A stretch of 64,000 nucleotides of DNA, taken from the NCBI GenBank assembly GCA_014526335.1, contig JACTAT010000151.1, positions 310,001 through 374,000 of the forward strand. The letters run 5' to 3'. The stretch is from Chrysaora quinquecirrha (Eukaryota; Cnidaria; Scyphozoa; Semaeostomeae; Pelagiidae). The notes below the pieces were generated by a model that saw only the letters and a program-made list of their open reading frames with translations, searched no databases and was not told where the DNA came from. The position numbers and the translations under genes were made by a program. This document shows, one piece after another, positions 1 through 11,889 of the stretch. Every line of letters starts with the position of its first letter. Position 1 is the stretch's first letter.

Positions 1-352
1 TGCGACTATCTAGCAACATTTTGCCTTATTATGAATTTTGTGTATTTATTATTTTTTTAAGGACAGAAAGAACTGTAAGGACAGAAAGAACTGTCATTTT
101 CAAAACTGTCCTGTTTAAAACTAAATGTTATTGATTAAAACTTTGGTCTTTGCATTTGATTTGAATGAACCATGTAGATCTTTAATTTGTAGCCAATGAA
201 GCATTTCTATGTTTAGATATAAAGTTAAACATGACTCATATATCTGTCTATTAGTTGCAGGTAAAAAACTCAATTATGGCATCATTAAATTGATGACCTG
301 ATGAACATTTTCAAATTTTGCCAATAACTATAACATCCATATCAATAAAAAC
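1..352. other. AT-rich stretch without a gene; short tandem duplication
   Basis: No coding signal is visible. The only structure is an 18-base direct tandem duplication at 59-76 and 77-94 (unit AAGGACAGAAAGAACTGT). Confidence 0.5.
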
Positions 353-434
353 TTGCCTAGGATAAATCAGAATGAAAATGCAAAGCAAGTTCAGAATAGT
401 TTAAACTATGAATGGTTCTCTTTTGACATTGTAG

Positions 435-628
435 GTATGCACTTGGAACAACAATCACTTGATGAAGTAGCGGAGCTTTCTGGAGTGTTTGAAGTTGGGC
501 ATGATTATTTAGATTTGGAACCGAGGGCACATTTTGAAAGAATATTGCCACAGATTGGAGACATGAAACCAGAAAAAGCTGCAGATGCCTATCTCTTCCT
601 GAAAGCTCACTATCAAGAATCAGCATGA
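435..628 (+). CDS. Possible 3' terminal exon of an unrecognised gene
   Basis: An open frame enters from upstream and ends with TGA at 626-628. It is preceded by a plausible splice acceptor: a pyrimidine-rich stretch and TTGTAG ending at 434. The encoded stretch begins GMHLEQQSLDEVAELSG and is acidic and probably helical, with no family I recognise. No matching upstream exon or donor could be assigned in the first 430 bases, so this may be the last exon of a gene that starts outside the window, or chance. Confidence 0.25.
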
Positions 629-673
629 TGAGAAATATGCATTTGTCATACACACTGTATCAAAACGTTACTA

Positions 674-1080
674 CTGGGTGGCCCAAAAAGATGTACCGCT
701 CTTTGCAGAGATACATTACTAACTGTGTGAGCTGTGGAATTAAGATAATCACGCATCTGAAAGGCTAACTTAGATTTTGAGATCTCATACATACCTCAAT
801 GACAATGTGAAGGCATTTGAATAGCAAAAGGAAAAAGATGTATTTTCTTGTGTTCAGCTTCAAATGATCAAAATTGCCATGACTCCAGTCTGTCATATTC
901 TCACATATTCTCAGATATTCAATAGAGGTCTCTATTAAAGCAACCTTGTTGCAATAATATTCTCATTTTGCAAGTCTCAAATGATTTTTCCCCTCAGCAA
1001 AGTAAATAACTTGATTCCACAGCTCACAAAGTTAGTAATGCATCTTTGCAAAGAACGGTACATTTTTCTGGACGACCTGG
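674..1080. mobile_element. Mariner-like MITE with about 65-bp terminal inverted repeats
   Basis: The left end (CTGGGTGGCCCAAAAAGATG onward) and the reverse complement of the right end match over about 65 bases, through the block GTGAGCTGTGGAAT. TA dinucleotides flank both ends (672-673 and 1081-1082), as expected for Tc1/mariner target duplication, and the GGTGGCCCAAAAA type of end is mariner-like. The 407-bp body has no transposase, so it is non-autonomous. Confidence 0.7.
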
Positions 1081-1794
1081 TAGAACTCTAATGGTTTTGA
1101 TTAGTTTGCACATTGCTGATACCAGCCTATCATACGCAGGGGGGTTAACAATCTGAAATTTGGGACAGACAAATATTTCCAGGCAAATGTGAAGAAAAAT
1201 TCGCTAGAAATTACCGACAGCATAGCAAAATTTTCGACAAAAGGCTTTCTGCCTCCCCCCTCCACTGGCTCCGTCCCTGAGTCTGTACCTCCTACCTTAC
1301 AAGCTACTTTTTGGTTTAAGAAACTGAATTCAAACACTGTAAGACGCAAAATTTCTAACAGGGAACGCCAATCAGATCAACAGTAAACTGAAGCATACAG
1401 TACATGCCTGCCTTTTGTTTTACATGACAAGATTGCTTTAGAATTGTTGAGAATTTTAAAGAACTGTTCACATTTTGATAGACAAAATTTTGAGCCACTT
1501 GGAATACTAACTTAGAATTCAGAAGAACTAAAAAATTCTCTGAAGAATTCTTGAGAATATTTTAGGCGGAAAAACTGCAAATTAGGGTGCACGCGGCATA
1601 ATAGCTTGCATCCAACCTCAAAACACTTTTAATGCAAAGAGTAGATGAGTTTAGAAGAGTGTTGAGCAATCTCTTAAGAACAGATTTGAGGCTTAATGTA
1701 GGCTAGGCATGTACTGTAAAAGACTATTTTCAATGAATAAGCAGTAACAACCTTCAGGTGTGTTTAAAAATTCTACAAAGCTATAAGTCTGAGT
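1081..1794. other. Intergenic stretch, nothing recognised
   Basis: There are two short open frames (around 1101-1386) on opposite strands with no recognisable composition. The rest is AT-rich with stops in all frames. It lies downstream of the alpha-kinase gene. Confidence 0.5.
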
Positions 1795-1798
1795 TTAT
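1793..1798 (-). promoter_or_regulatory. AATAAA poly(A) signal overlapping the alpha-kinase stop codon
   Basis: Read on the minus strand, the last codons GAT GAA TAA A contain AATAAA, whose TAA is the stop codon. If this signal is used, the 3' UTR would be only about 15-30 bases. Other signals farther downstream are not excluded. Confidence 0.4.
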
Positions 1799-3236
1799 TC
1801 ATCAATACCCATCATCTCACAGTATTTGTTACATGTGTGATTCCGTAAAAACCCTTGAATGGCCACATGTGCTAAATTGCCACAGCAAAAATAGAACTCA
1901 TCTTTCTCATCACTGCGTAACTCCTTTGTTGCAATTTCTGGGTCATAAAGATGATAATACGAGCCTTGTAAATCTAGCAACATCATGTGTTCCTTGCTCC
2001 AGTAGTAGCTATAGTGGACCAAACATTGTGCTTTCTCAGATAACTCTTGCAATTCAAGGTCAGTAGAATCTCCCCCAGTTGTGCATAGTTCCCCATTGTT
2101 GTTCACATACTTGAAGAACTTTCCTTGCACAAATTCTTCGATGGTTGCAGGCTGCTCCTGATAAGTAACGTAGTAAGCACGATTGTACCAGAATGTCTTC
2201 CCAAATTCCTTTGGCGCCTGCTTCCTAAAGTACTCAGCAAGATGTCTGGCAGCAGAGTGCATCTGAACTTGTTTCCGTGTGTGGTCTTCTTCAGAAGACT
2301 TGACTACATTCAAAATTGTGTCCTTTGCAGCTTCATTGTAAAGTTTAATAACCCATTTAGTTTTATCAGCAGGGTTTGCACTGGTTGCCAGAAAAGCATC
2401 CCGAAAGCCGCCAGCAGAGAATTTTTCAGATTCAACAAGTAGCTCTAGTGTTATGTCATCATTCCAAGTCCCAAACTTTACATCATACCTCTCCAGGACC
2501 AGTGAAACATGATTTTTCAACTTGGGTTTAGTGAGCTGACCAGCTCTCAACAACTCTGATATTGATACAGAAGTTGGATACTGTGTTGTTTCCATCTGAG
2601 GAGTTGAGATGGGCTTTGGGGCTTTCAATTTGAGGGGTTTAGGAGCTACTAGCATTTCTGAGGAATATCCACTGGACAATTCATTTAAAGAATTGTAACT
2701 TTCATGCTCTTGGGTAACAGTGAAACGTACCAGGTATACCTAGAGAAGAAGATTTAAATATTTAGCAGAGCAGGGGCTACGATTATTCCGTGCTAGAGAG
2801 TAAGGAGGAAGGGTGGGCCTCGTGGTGGGCGGTATGCTATGCTGCCACCCTGCGGCATGGAGCTCAGAAAAAAATCAATAATTGTTCCACTAACCTTGTC
2901 CTTTCGATGGGGAATTTGGTTGGTATTTGTACATGACGGCCCTTTATTAGAAACCAGGACATCACAGGAACTTGCAGGCAAATTGAAATGCTCGGCACAT
3001 GCTGCTTTTAGATTTTGTAGCGTCAATTCCGAATAATGGAATTCAACAAATTCCCTTGGCTGGACGGGCCTAAAGGTTTGTTTGTTGTCCGGTTCGGCTG
3101 AAATTCGTTGGACTACGATCTCGTGTGGTGCTACGCCTGCCTTGTTCCGCTGTGCAATTGCATCCACACGAGTTCTCTTTTCTCTCATCTTGTTCTCTAA
3201 ATTGTTCCACAGTTGATTCCTTCTTTTCGGTGGCAT
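1795..3236 (-). CDS. Alpha-kinase (MHCK/eEF2K-type) protein, two exons
   Basis: Exon 1 is 3236-2895 (114 codons) and exon 2 is 2739-1795 (314 codons plus stop), giving 428 residues. The intron has a textbook donor (AAG then GTTAGT) and acceptor (CTTCTTCTCTAG), and both exons join in phase 0. The C-terminal half is an atypical alpha-kinase domain: glycine motif GGFRDAF near residue 224, VIKLY with the ATP-binding lysine near 246, the TIEEFVQGKFFKYVNNNGE block with glutamates near 315-316, LLDLQGSYYHLYDPEI with the catalytic-type Asp near 370, and CGNLA followed by the zinc ligands HxCxxxC near 415-421. One usual zinc-site histidine position reads Ala (IAT). Exon 1 encodes a basic N-terminus and an unassigned domain. 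The family phosphorylates Ser/Thr; the substrate cannot be inferred. The coding sequence is intact, and it is the best host-gene candidate here. Confidence 0.85.
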
Positions 3237-3482
3237 TCTTGTTCACAAGTAGACATGAAATCTCTGGGAGGAGGAAATGTTGAAAAGTGGAAAAAAGCGC
3301 GGGAAATCCTGAGCCTCTCGGCAACGACCGCTGTGCAAGATGATCGCAGGCTATGAGAATAATGGTCCGCTTTGTCCATTTCTTCTATTGCCCGCTATTG
3401 CTATGAGAACGTTAATACCACGTCGGTAACATGCGAAATACAATTTACTTTCTAATTTGCTATGAGAAGGATGGGCCGCTGA
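3237..3482. other. Upstream region of the alpha-kinase gene with a repeated GCTATGAGAA motif
   Basis: GCTATGAGAA recurs at 3350, 3400 and 3459, and as ACTATGAGAA at 3942. Three of these are followed by a form of ATGGGCC or ATGGTCC. The region precedes the ATG at 3236 and presumably holds the promoter and 5' UTR. No TATA box is evident. Confidence 0.4.
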
Positions 3483-3935
3483 TGATAATTTTCAATTTTG
3501 TTTTCATTTTTAAAATTGGTTTTTATTTTCAATCTTCTAATTTTTTTATATATTCAATTTTATTTTTTGTTTTTCGTTTCTGGTTTTCTTTCTTTTAATA
3601 TTTTTATTTTTTATTTTTTTATATTAATTTTTTTCTATTTTCTTTCACTTTCAATTGTTTTTTATTTTTTATTTATTTTTTTATTTTCAATTGTTTTATA
3701 TTTTAAATTTTATTTTTTTTTTATTTTTTTTTATTTACAAATATTTTTGCATATTTTTTTTAATTTAAATTACTTTTTATTTTTTGTGTTTTTGTTTTTA
3801 TTTTGCTTTTGTTTTTTTTTGCATCAATTTTTTTCAGTTTTTTTCTCCAATTATTTTTTCATTTTTTTTGCATTGGTTATTTTTTATTCACAATTTTTTT
3901 TGCTCTGTTTCATTTCATTTCTTGCTTCTGTTCAA
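3483..3935. repeat. T-rich low-complexity tract
   Basis: About 450 bases of irregular T(n)A, T(n)CA and T(n)GT runs, with T far in excess on this strand. It creates spurious long open frames rich in Phe, Leu and Ile, which should not be annotated. It sits between two copies of the CTATGAGAAnnATGGGCC motif (3460 and 3943), so it looks like an expansion or insertion inside a repeated sequence. Confidence 0.75.
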
Positions 3936-4201
3936 AGAATCACTATGAGAACAATGGGCCACCATACCGTTCCAGAAACGTGCAAACATCAAGAGAGTTA
4001 TTCTCTAATTCCTTCTTTATAACAGCATGCATTCTTGTGGTGGTCTTGTTGACCCATTTATTCCGCGTCTTACCTACACCTGCTGCTGTTCTTACTGGTT
4101 GCAACATACACATTTTCATTGTTTCTATAAGAGATCTTGTCCTCCCTCTTGGTGTTTCTAACCATAAAACGAATCAACGTGGCAAGTCATTCTTCATTGC
4201 A
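3936..4201. other. Gene-free stretch between the T-rich tract and the LINE tail
   Basis: Mixed-composition sequence with no recognised gene. It contains the fourth CTATGAGAA motif at 3943 and runs up to the poly(T) start of the minus-strand LINE. Confidence 0.4.
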
Positions 4202-4537
4202 TTTTTTTTTTTTTTTTTTTTTTTTCACAATTGGCATCTAGGCCGAGATGGCCCTTAACCATTTACTTTACAATTTGTACCACATATTTAAATTTAAAAA
4301 AAGAAATTTTTTTAATTACATTCGAATAAGGAAGTTTTTTTACTACATTAATTACGCTCAGGTGCTACATAACATATTTCACATAAAAAGAAAAAGCAAA
4401 ATTATAAGAATACTTAACATCAGTACTTATTTCATTCATACAAGCTAACTATGAAAGAGGGTAGATATTAATGACTACAAATATTTTTTTATTCTAAATA
4501 ACTTCTAATTTTCATTAGTATTTGAGATAATTTTTTA

Positions 4538-7500
4538 TCACACCACATTATCTTTGTTCATATCATCATTGTCGAACAGTAATTCTGGACCTTCTAAGAA
4601 ACGTTTTCTCCTCTCAAAAGATTTGTTACAGAAATATCCCAGGTTTTCAACTACATCCTTTTCTTCTTGGGTCATTAACCAAAAATACATATTTTCTTCA
4701 TTTAGGTTGGCTGTATTTGGGAATTTTTCGATTATCATACCTAGCATTTGTTTTCTCTGCTCTTTATACAACGGACACGACATTATAAAATGCACTTCAT
4801 TTTCAACTAAATGTAGGTTCGCCATTTTGCAATAAGGACAAAGTCTTTCGTTTCTTGGCACATTTGTTTTTCCAAATCTACCTGATTCAATGTGAAGATT
4901 ATGAGAACTAAGCCTTAATTTAGCTAGGGAGGATCTAGTTTTAAAATCTTGTAAAAAGTCAAGGTATGGCTCAAATTTAAAAGACTGTTTGAATGAAGCG
5001 TATAATTTCAATTTTTTATCATCGACAATTTGGGTCCTGAGCTTATTTAAAACTTCAGACTCAAAATGTTTTTGGACCTTCATTTTAATAGTAGTCGAGT
5101 TATCAGAGTCTTCGATGCCATAGATTGCACGAAGGTTGCGAGCTTTTGAAACCCAATTTGTCAGCCCTTCTTCAGCATCTTTAATTAGACAATGATAAGC
5201 TAGACTAGCATAACGCCGCGAGTCTAATTTTGATAAGCGGCTATAGAATTTAAGGATATTAATATGACGGTAATGTTTTAGAGAGATTCTTCCTAACTCA
5301 GCATATACACCCTCGGTAGTTGTATTTGTCCTTACACCTAGTGCATACTTACAGGCAGCAAGATGGACTGTTTCCAATTTGGGCCATTCATCAAAACCCC
5401 AGACTTCAGAAGCGTAATTTAGAATTCGTGATATAGTGTGATCGAAGAGATAGAGAAAGAGCCTTGGTTGAAAACCACCCCATTCTCTACTCTTCGATAA
5501 AAGGTTATAATAAGATTTTTGAGCTTTTTCTTTAATTTTGTCAACATGATCTGAAAAGGACCCGTTTGATTTGATTGTTACCCCTAGGTACTTGTAAGAT
5601 TCACATTCTTTTACTACTTTATCCCCAAGTTTCCAAATCTTTTTATTCTCGCGAGATTTCCTTACTCTTTTGTTTTTTCTAAGTACCATAACCTTAGTTT
5701 TATCCATGTTGACCTCCATTTTAACTATATTAGTGAAAATTGCGAATTTGTCTAGCTGGGATTGAAGGTCGTGAGGGTCTTTTGCAATCAAAACTAGGTC
5801 GTCTGCATACAGCAAAGAGTGGATATTCGTATTACCTAAAGAAACACCCGCAGAGGAATTTTTTACGAAACTATTGAGATCATTTAGAAACAAGGCAAAG
5901 AGAACTGGACTAAGAAGGCATCCTTGTCGGACACCACGTGTACATGAAAAAATTTCAGTCAACCCATTGTTTCCTCTAACGCACGACTTTACTTTATCAT
6001 ACAGTGATGCAATTAATTTCAAGACATTACCGTTGATGCCATAAGCAGCTATTTTCTCTAACAGCTGCTTATGGTCAACGGAGTCAAAAGCTTTTTTAAA
6101 GTCTACAAAACATAGATAGAGAGAATTTTTCTTTTCAAATGTTGTATCAATCAAAGCACGAAGTGTGAAAATATGATCAGATGTTTGGTAACCCTTTCTA
6201 AACCCAATTTGGTTCTCTTCTAGAATTTGATAGCATGAAATCACAGAGTTTAACCTTTCTAGGAGAATTCCAAGAAAAAACTTGCCAAAGATACTTAGCA
6301 GTGTAATACCCCTGTAGTTATTCAAATCTGTTTTTTGCCCACCCTTGAATAGCAATACAATGATTCCCACTGACCACTCCTCAGGGAATTTTCCAGATCG
6401 TAAGATTTTGTTGAAAAGTTTGGTAAATACCAGAAGGTATCTACCGTTAAGATTCTTTAGAAGTTCAGGGCTCAACATATCAAGCCCTGCCGCCTTTCCG
6501 TTTTTAAGTTTTTTGCACATGTTTTTTACTTCGTCGAAAGTGATATCACGATTCAGGGATTCGTCAATCATTTCCTGTGTTAAACTGTCAGGGCAGAAAG
6601 CAGGATGTACAATTTCCCTGTTGGTAATGGCATTAGTGTCCATCGTAGAGCTTGAATCCAGAAGATTAGAAAAATATTCGCTAAGTTGGCTATTAGTAAA
6701 ATCTAGCATGGTTTTTTGTCTACTGCTTTTAAGTTTCTTCCAAAATATTTTTGGTTCCTTACCTCTCAACTCCCAAAGTTTCATTTTTTCAACCACTAGA
6801 AACTGCTTACGTTTCAATTTCAAAATTTTCTTATATTTTCTCCTTGTTTCAAAATAAGCCGATTTTAACTCATTTATCTTAGGATTTGAAAGATTGTTAT
6901 TAGATTCTTTTAAAGCAGCCTGGTAAAATTTTCTTGCCTTATTTAATAACGATTTAAGCTCTTTGCACTCCTCGTCAAACCAAGCACAATTTGTTCTCGA
7001 TTTTGAGATTTTTTGGGTTTTTTCTGTAAAAAGGATTCGAGATTTCAAATGATTTTCAGATAAATATATCATCCTAGACCTTAATGAATTTATAACTGTT
7101 TCAATGGAAAGTTCATCACTCTCGAGTTGAAATGAAATAGAATCCAAGAAACTAGTCATTTCCTCGCCTTCTATTTCCATTGTTAAATTCTCAACCGAAA
7201 CTCTATCATCAATAAAGAATTGCTTTTTGTACTTTTCTTTAAGTATCTCATTTTGAGGGAGGGATACTAGATTAATCGATCTAACTGTCTGTGTTTCAGT
7301 TAAGTCATTGCAATTATTTGAAGGGCATTTTAACGATATCTCAATTGGGCTATGATCAGAAAGCTCACAGATTTCAGCCACGCCTAATTTCTCAACCATC
7401 TCAAAATTTTTATCACGTAAAAGGGCATAATCAACGACACTATTGCCATTAGTTGTAAAACAGGTGAAACTGCTTGAAGTTTCTTTATGCATACGCCCAT

Positions 7501-8180
7501 TAAGAATGCGATATCCAGACGTTTTACAAAAATCGATGAAGGCGGTGCCGTTTGTGTTAACAGGACTGACGTCTTTGTTAATCCTCTTTTCTAGTTGATG
7601 ATCTGGTTCGTAACTGACGTCAAGAGGTAAAAATTCATCAACCTCGTCATTCTCAATGAAGTCGTTAACGGTATTTGTTCTTGCATTGAAATCCCCACAT
7701 AAAAGAACCCACCCATCTCTTTCATACAAAGCACATTCCGACTGAAGTTTTTCAAAAGACAGAGATTGTCCTGACCTTAGTAAAGTTGACGTATTAGGCG
7801 GAATATAAAGAAAACATATGTATAAATCTGAATGCCAACCATAGTCTTTTTTTTGATCCTACACCAAAAGTGATAACTATCAGAAAAAACCACTGAAACA
7901 TTATTTTCAACTGATTTTCTGACAAGAAGCGACATACCCCCTGATGACCTACCCCCTAAATGATTTCTATACCCAAGTTCATGGAATTCTGTGAAATCAT
8001 CGTCAAAATTAATAAGAAGGGAATCATTTTTATCTCTCCATGTTTCAGAAAAGCAAACCAGATCATTACGTGTCAAAATGTCGGAAACTGTGTCACATCC
8101 AGATTGCTTGATACGTTGAATCTTTGAACTTCTAAGCCCATTAACATTCCATGCGCATACCCTTAAAGATGTATAATTTT
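4538..8180 (-). pseudogene. LINE ORF2: endonuclease and reverse transcriptase with one frameshift
   Basis: The first part (about 8180-7850) encodes an endonuclease N-terminus: VCAWNVNGLRSSKIQR, then LVCFSETW and GRSSGGMSLL. A frameshift in the A8 run near 7845-7855 moves the frame, which resumes with DLYICFLYIPP, LLCGDFNART and SDHSPIEISL and stays open for over 1,060 codons to 4538. RT motifs include FVDFKKAFDSVDH, GVRQGCLLSPVLFALFLNDL and LLYADDLVLIA. Near the C-terminus is a zinc-knuckle-like CPYC plus HFIMSC motif (Cx2Cx12Hx4C). The protein would nick DNA and prime reverse transcription of its own RNA. The single homopolymer frameshift may be real or an assembly error. Confidence 0.88.
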
Positions 8181-8271
8181 TATTTGCCGATTCTTTATGA
8201 AAATTCAGTTCATTCCTGACCTTGTCCCTATTATAAACTTGATTCTTTTTATTACCATCTCGGCCAAATTC

Positions 8272-8580
8272 CTAGTACTCAAAATTACCCTTAATAAGTT
8301 TATCGTAATCCGCAAAACTTCTGATTTCGAAAACGCGGGCGTTATTAACAAATTTAAATTTAATCCGGCCATCAATAGTCCAAGCTTTTTCTACATTTAA
8401 AAAGTCCTTCTTTTTAAAAATATCATTTAAAATACTCTTTATACCTGGAGCAAGATCTTCTTTAATGCTGATATTAACCGCCTTCTTTTTGTTCCGCATG
8501 ACCTTTTCCTTAGTCTTGTGTGCATTGTACTGATTTTCCGCTTACTTTTCTCGGATCAGGCCATGATTTCGAATATTCCT
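8272..8580 (-). pseudogene. LINE ORF1 C-terminal remnant
   Basis: An open frame from 8499 to a TAG at about 8272 encodes KKAVNISIKEDLAPGIKS and then AWTIDGRIKFKF, a lysine-rich stretch followed by a motif seen at the end of ORF1 in several LINE groups. The frame continues past the TAG toward ORF2. Upstream, in another frame, NYNAHKTKEK-like residues suggest the ORF extends to about 8580 with a frameshift. A further minus-strand open frame at 8888-8607 may be more distal ORF1, but I cannot support it. Confidence 0.5.
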
Positions 8581-9337
8581 TCTATAACGCTTGCTAAAAA
8601 CTTTCTTCAGCCATAATTTTCTTGAAAAAACTGTAGAATTGCGAAGTCGAGATAACATAAAACCATATTCAATAATTCTTTCTTCAGTTTCATCACTGAA
8701 ACCAGCGAAAGAAAACAAGAAGATTGAAATAGAGCTTCTTCTTCTTGGTCAACTAACCCTGCAATTCTGGTGTCATTTCTTTCGAAACCAAGAAAATCTT
8801 TACAAACTTGTGAAATCTTTCCATCTTCAATTCCGATCTGTTGCAGTGTTTGCTTCATATCGGACTCTATGTCCTCAAAATATCTCAAGTGAATGCTTCT
8901 TTTTCCAGGTGATGTATCTACAATATGATATGTTAATACATTACACTCCCCAGCACAGGAACTTATATTGGATCTCTCATGAAATATATTTCAATTACAT
9001 TCAATGTTGTTATAAAGTATATCGCTGGCTATGAGAATGTTTCCATTTTATTTCTCAAAGGGAAAGGAAAAAGAACTTCATTCTGTTACACAGGCTAATA
9101 AACAAATACAAATTTCATGGCCAGAATGAGGGAGAGAAACATCTTACTGGAAAATAGTATAAATGTCATAATTTCTTTTTTTATTTTGGTCCACTCACTT
9201 GTGATTGGGAATGTCTGCTCAAAAGCATGTTCCATCACAACCTCACCATCAGTACCATAGACTAATGTTTTTAATTTGCCATGTGCCTTCAACTGCTGGC
9301 TTAGGTACAGGTAATCATCTTGCTTGCATACGCTAAT
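8581..9337. other. Gene-free stretch between LINE and ISL2EU-like element
   Basis: Only short open frames without recognisable content occur here. A GCTATGAGAATG motif at 9027, like those at 3350-3470, points to a shared dispersed repeat. Confidence 0.4.
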
Positions 9338-9400
9338 AAGCCCTTTTCACATTGGTTTCTGAAAACCAGGCCTGAAATCGAAACAAAGCTAACACCGTAA
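9338..9400 (+). repeat. Left terminal inverted repeat of the ISL2EU-like mosaic
   Basis: It pairs with the right terminal repeat at about 22795-22855. The outermost 18 bases are identical in inverted orientation, and further inward the match is interrupted. Confidence 0.75.
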
Positions 9401-9508
9401 GAAATGTGCACTGAACCAAACCACTTCCAGTCGAAAATGTGATAGTCGAGTTTTCTCATCATTTGCTGCTTTAAGTTTATGTTTTTTTCTGAATTTCCCG
9501 ACCCTAAG

Positions 9509-11106
9509 ATGGCTGAAAGTACTGCTCAGATAAGTTCTAAACCTCAAACAAAGAAGAAATCATCTTTAGGAAAACAATGTGCCGCGTTTGGATGCTACAA
9601 TTTTCAATATAAAAAAGATGCTATGCCGATGGGCCTACATTTTTCACGTTCACCAAAAAGAATCCAAGAAAAAATCAATGGTGTAATTTGAATAAAAGAA
9701 GCAATGGTTTCGATGGATTTAAGGTTACTCCGCATACTGTTTTGTGTGAAGAGCATTTCAAGGCCACAGACATAAAGAAAAATCCACTGCGCTTGAAGTT
9801 AGTTGCTGATGCGGCTCCTTCATTGAAGCTGTATGTTATTCTGCAGACCACCACCACACTGATGAAGCATAAATTGCCCAAAGATCGCTCTGCCTCTGCA
9901 TTTCTCAACCCACAACCTTCCTCATCAACTACACCCGATACTTGCTTTGAAGAAGATTTTGGTTTGCCTGATATTGCTGCGGAAGGAATGTCATCTAATG
10001 CACAAACAAGCAACACCCAGACTGCTTTTTCTTTTGTCAAGGCCCCAGTTTACTTGGATGATGATAATGATGAACGTCATATGACTAATAATCTTATGAC
10101 AGATCACTGCTACGCACCTCCTCCACCTTCAAATCAGACAACCGAATATGTTAATCTGCAAAAGAAAGTTGATGAACTATCCCGCAAGGTTACTGAATTG
10201 AATGCTGAGCTATCCATTGCTAAAAAGTCACTCTTCTCCACTGACAAGCTGAAAGATAATGATGGAGCTGTCAAGTTTTATACAGGATTTCCCAACTTTT
10301 CTTCTCTCCAATCTGTTTTTGATTATTTGGCACCAAAGGTGGATAGTATGTCTTACTGGCGTGGATCTAAGTCCCACAATGCATCTAAAGACAAACCAGA
10401 GAGGCCAGAAGCACATAAGAGATCTGGACCAAAACACAAATTATCTCATTTTAAAGAGTTTGTTTTGGTTCTGATGCGCCTAGAAGTTGGTCTGTTTGTA
10501 AATGATCTTGCAGACAGATTTGGTATTTCAAATGGCCATGTCTCAAAGATTTTTACAACTTGGATCAATTTCCTGTTTCATGAATTGCCTCTTCTCTTCC
10601 CTTTCCTATCTCAAGAGCAAATTCAAAAGTTAATGCCCAAAGAATTTAAGATGTACCCATCCACAAGAATAATTATTGATTTCACTGAAATTTTTACAGA
10701 AGTTCCTTCATCAATGAAAGCCGAATCACAGACTTGGTCAGACTACAAGCACCACAATGCCTGGAAAGCCCTTGTTGGAATATCTCCTACTGTTGCATTC
10801 ACTTTTGTTTCCAAACTCTGGTCTGGACTTGTATCTGATAAAGAAATCACACAGAAATCTGGGCTCATCTCCCTTCTCTTCTTGAACCAGGGACAATGTC
10901 ATGGCAGACCGTGGTTTCGATGTTGCTGACATCCTCCCAGCTGGTGTCACCCTGAATATTCCACCTTTCAAAGGCCACCGTTCACAACTAACACCAGAAG
11001 AGAGTGAAGAAACAGCCTGTATAGCTGCTGTCCGAATCCATGTCGAAAGAGCCATTGGAAGAGTGAAGAATTATCATATTCTTGATGGTGTTCTTCCTCT
11101 CTCTTG
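9509..11106 (+). pseudogene. THAP/DDE transposase, copy A
   Basis: It starts MAESTAQISS and soon shows the THAP zinc-finger opening CAAFGCYN. The frame breaks at 9689-9691 and resumes one frame over at NKRSNGFDGFKVTPH, with the THAP residues CEEHF. A linker with a leucine-heptad coiled coil (10150-10230) precedes a helix-turn-helix-like region (LADRFGISNGHVSKIFTTWI) and a DDE_Tnp_4-type catalytic core: IIIDFTEIF (first Asp), MADRGFD (second Asp) and HVERAIGRVKNY (Glu). An extra CTCT near 10878 plus a missing G shift the frame before MADRGFD. It would bind terminal repeats and cut and paste the element, but this copy is dead. Confidence 0.85.
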
Positions 11107-11889
11107 CTAACCAAACTTTTGCAGTTTGCTGCATGTTAACAAACTGTTTACCATTTTTAGTTATGCCTGCCATATATAGTAAAACGAATAAGTAATAAAA
11201 TAGTAAAGTGAATAAGTAATAAAACAAGTAAACAAGTAAGAAACTAATACATGTTGTTGAAAAGAATAAAAAAATTAACAAAAATGTAACACATTATATT
11301 TGATTTATACATAGTTGTACTACAAGTTTATAAGATAATACAATCATTTTTAAAAAGTAGCAAAACTATGAATAGCTTTAAGAAATTATCAGTACTGACT
11401 GATCAACATTAAGAAAATTTAGTTTTCTGATACACAAATAGTTATAGTTTTTAACAAATAGTTATTAACAAATAGTTAATACTTCTTATATAGGCCCGCC
11501 CCTTTTTGAAATTCCCCCTCTAATGAATATCACAGAAAAACCATGAAAAATATAATAAAACAGCAGTGTTCGTCAGAAGACATGTGGTATATTATCTATT
11601 GATTTCTTTGTGGTTGAAAAAAGAAAACAGTAAATCCCCATAAAAAGTCTTCATTTTTGTACCCCAACTTATTTTTGGGTGAACAATAAGCTGTTGTGTT
11701 TTCTTTTGTTTAAGAAATAGCATAAGTCTGCTTTTTATGCAGGTATTAACTACGCTTATGCTAACTACACACTAGATTATGGAACATGTATTAAAAACAC
11801 TTAGTTACTTGTACATCATGTACATTAATTTAGAACTTACTTGCTATATACACATTTATCTTAAGTCTGTACTATTAATGTATTTATAA
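11107..11889. other. AT-rich spacer between convergent transposase and YqaJ genes, copy A
   Basis: Non-coding spacer between the 3' ends of the two convergent genes. It is nearly identical to 20117-20908. It holds A/T-rich repeats of ATAAGTAATAAAA type (11170-11240) and a short duplication of AACAAATAGTTA (about 11455-11480). Confidence 0.6.

Larger units (their letters stand above)
4202..8580 (-). mobile_element. Non-LTR retrotransposon (LINE), near full length
   Basis: On the minus strand the element reads ORF1 remnant (about 8580-8272), apurinic-type endonuclease plus reverse transcriptase ORF2 (8180-4538), a 3' UTR of about 300 bases, and a 26-nucleotide poly(A) tail (T run 4202-4227 on the plus strand). 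A long uninterrupted tail and one long open RT frame suggest a fairly recent insertion. The 5' boundary is approximate because ORF1 degrades upstream of 8500. The ORF1/ORF2 architecture suggests the CR1/L2/jockey group; the exact clade was not determined. Confidence 0.85.

Noticed and set aside
3498..4258. Two long Phe/Leu-rich open frames on the plus strand
   Set aside because: They are products of the T-rich low-complexity tract, with no domain or codon structure.
8607..8888. 93-codon minus-strand frame upstream of the LINE
   Set aside because: It could be distal ORF1 but has no motif I can defend, so it is mentioned only in the LINE entry.
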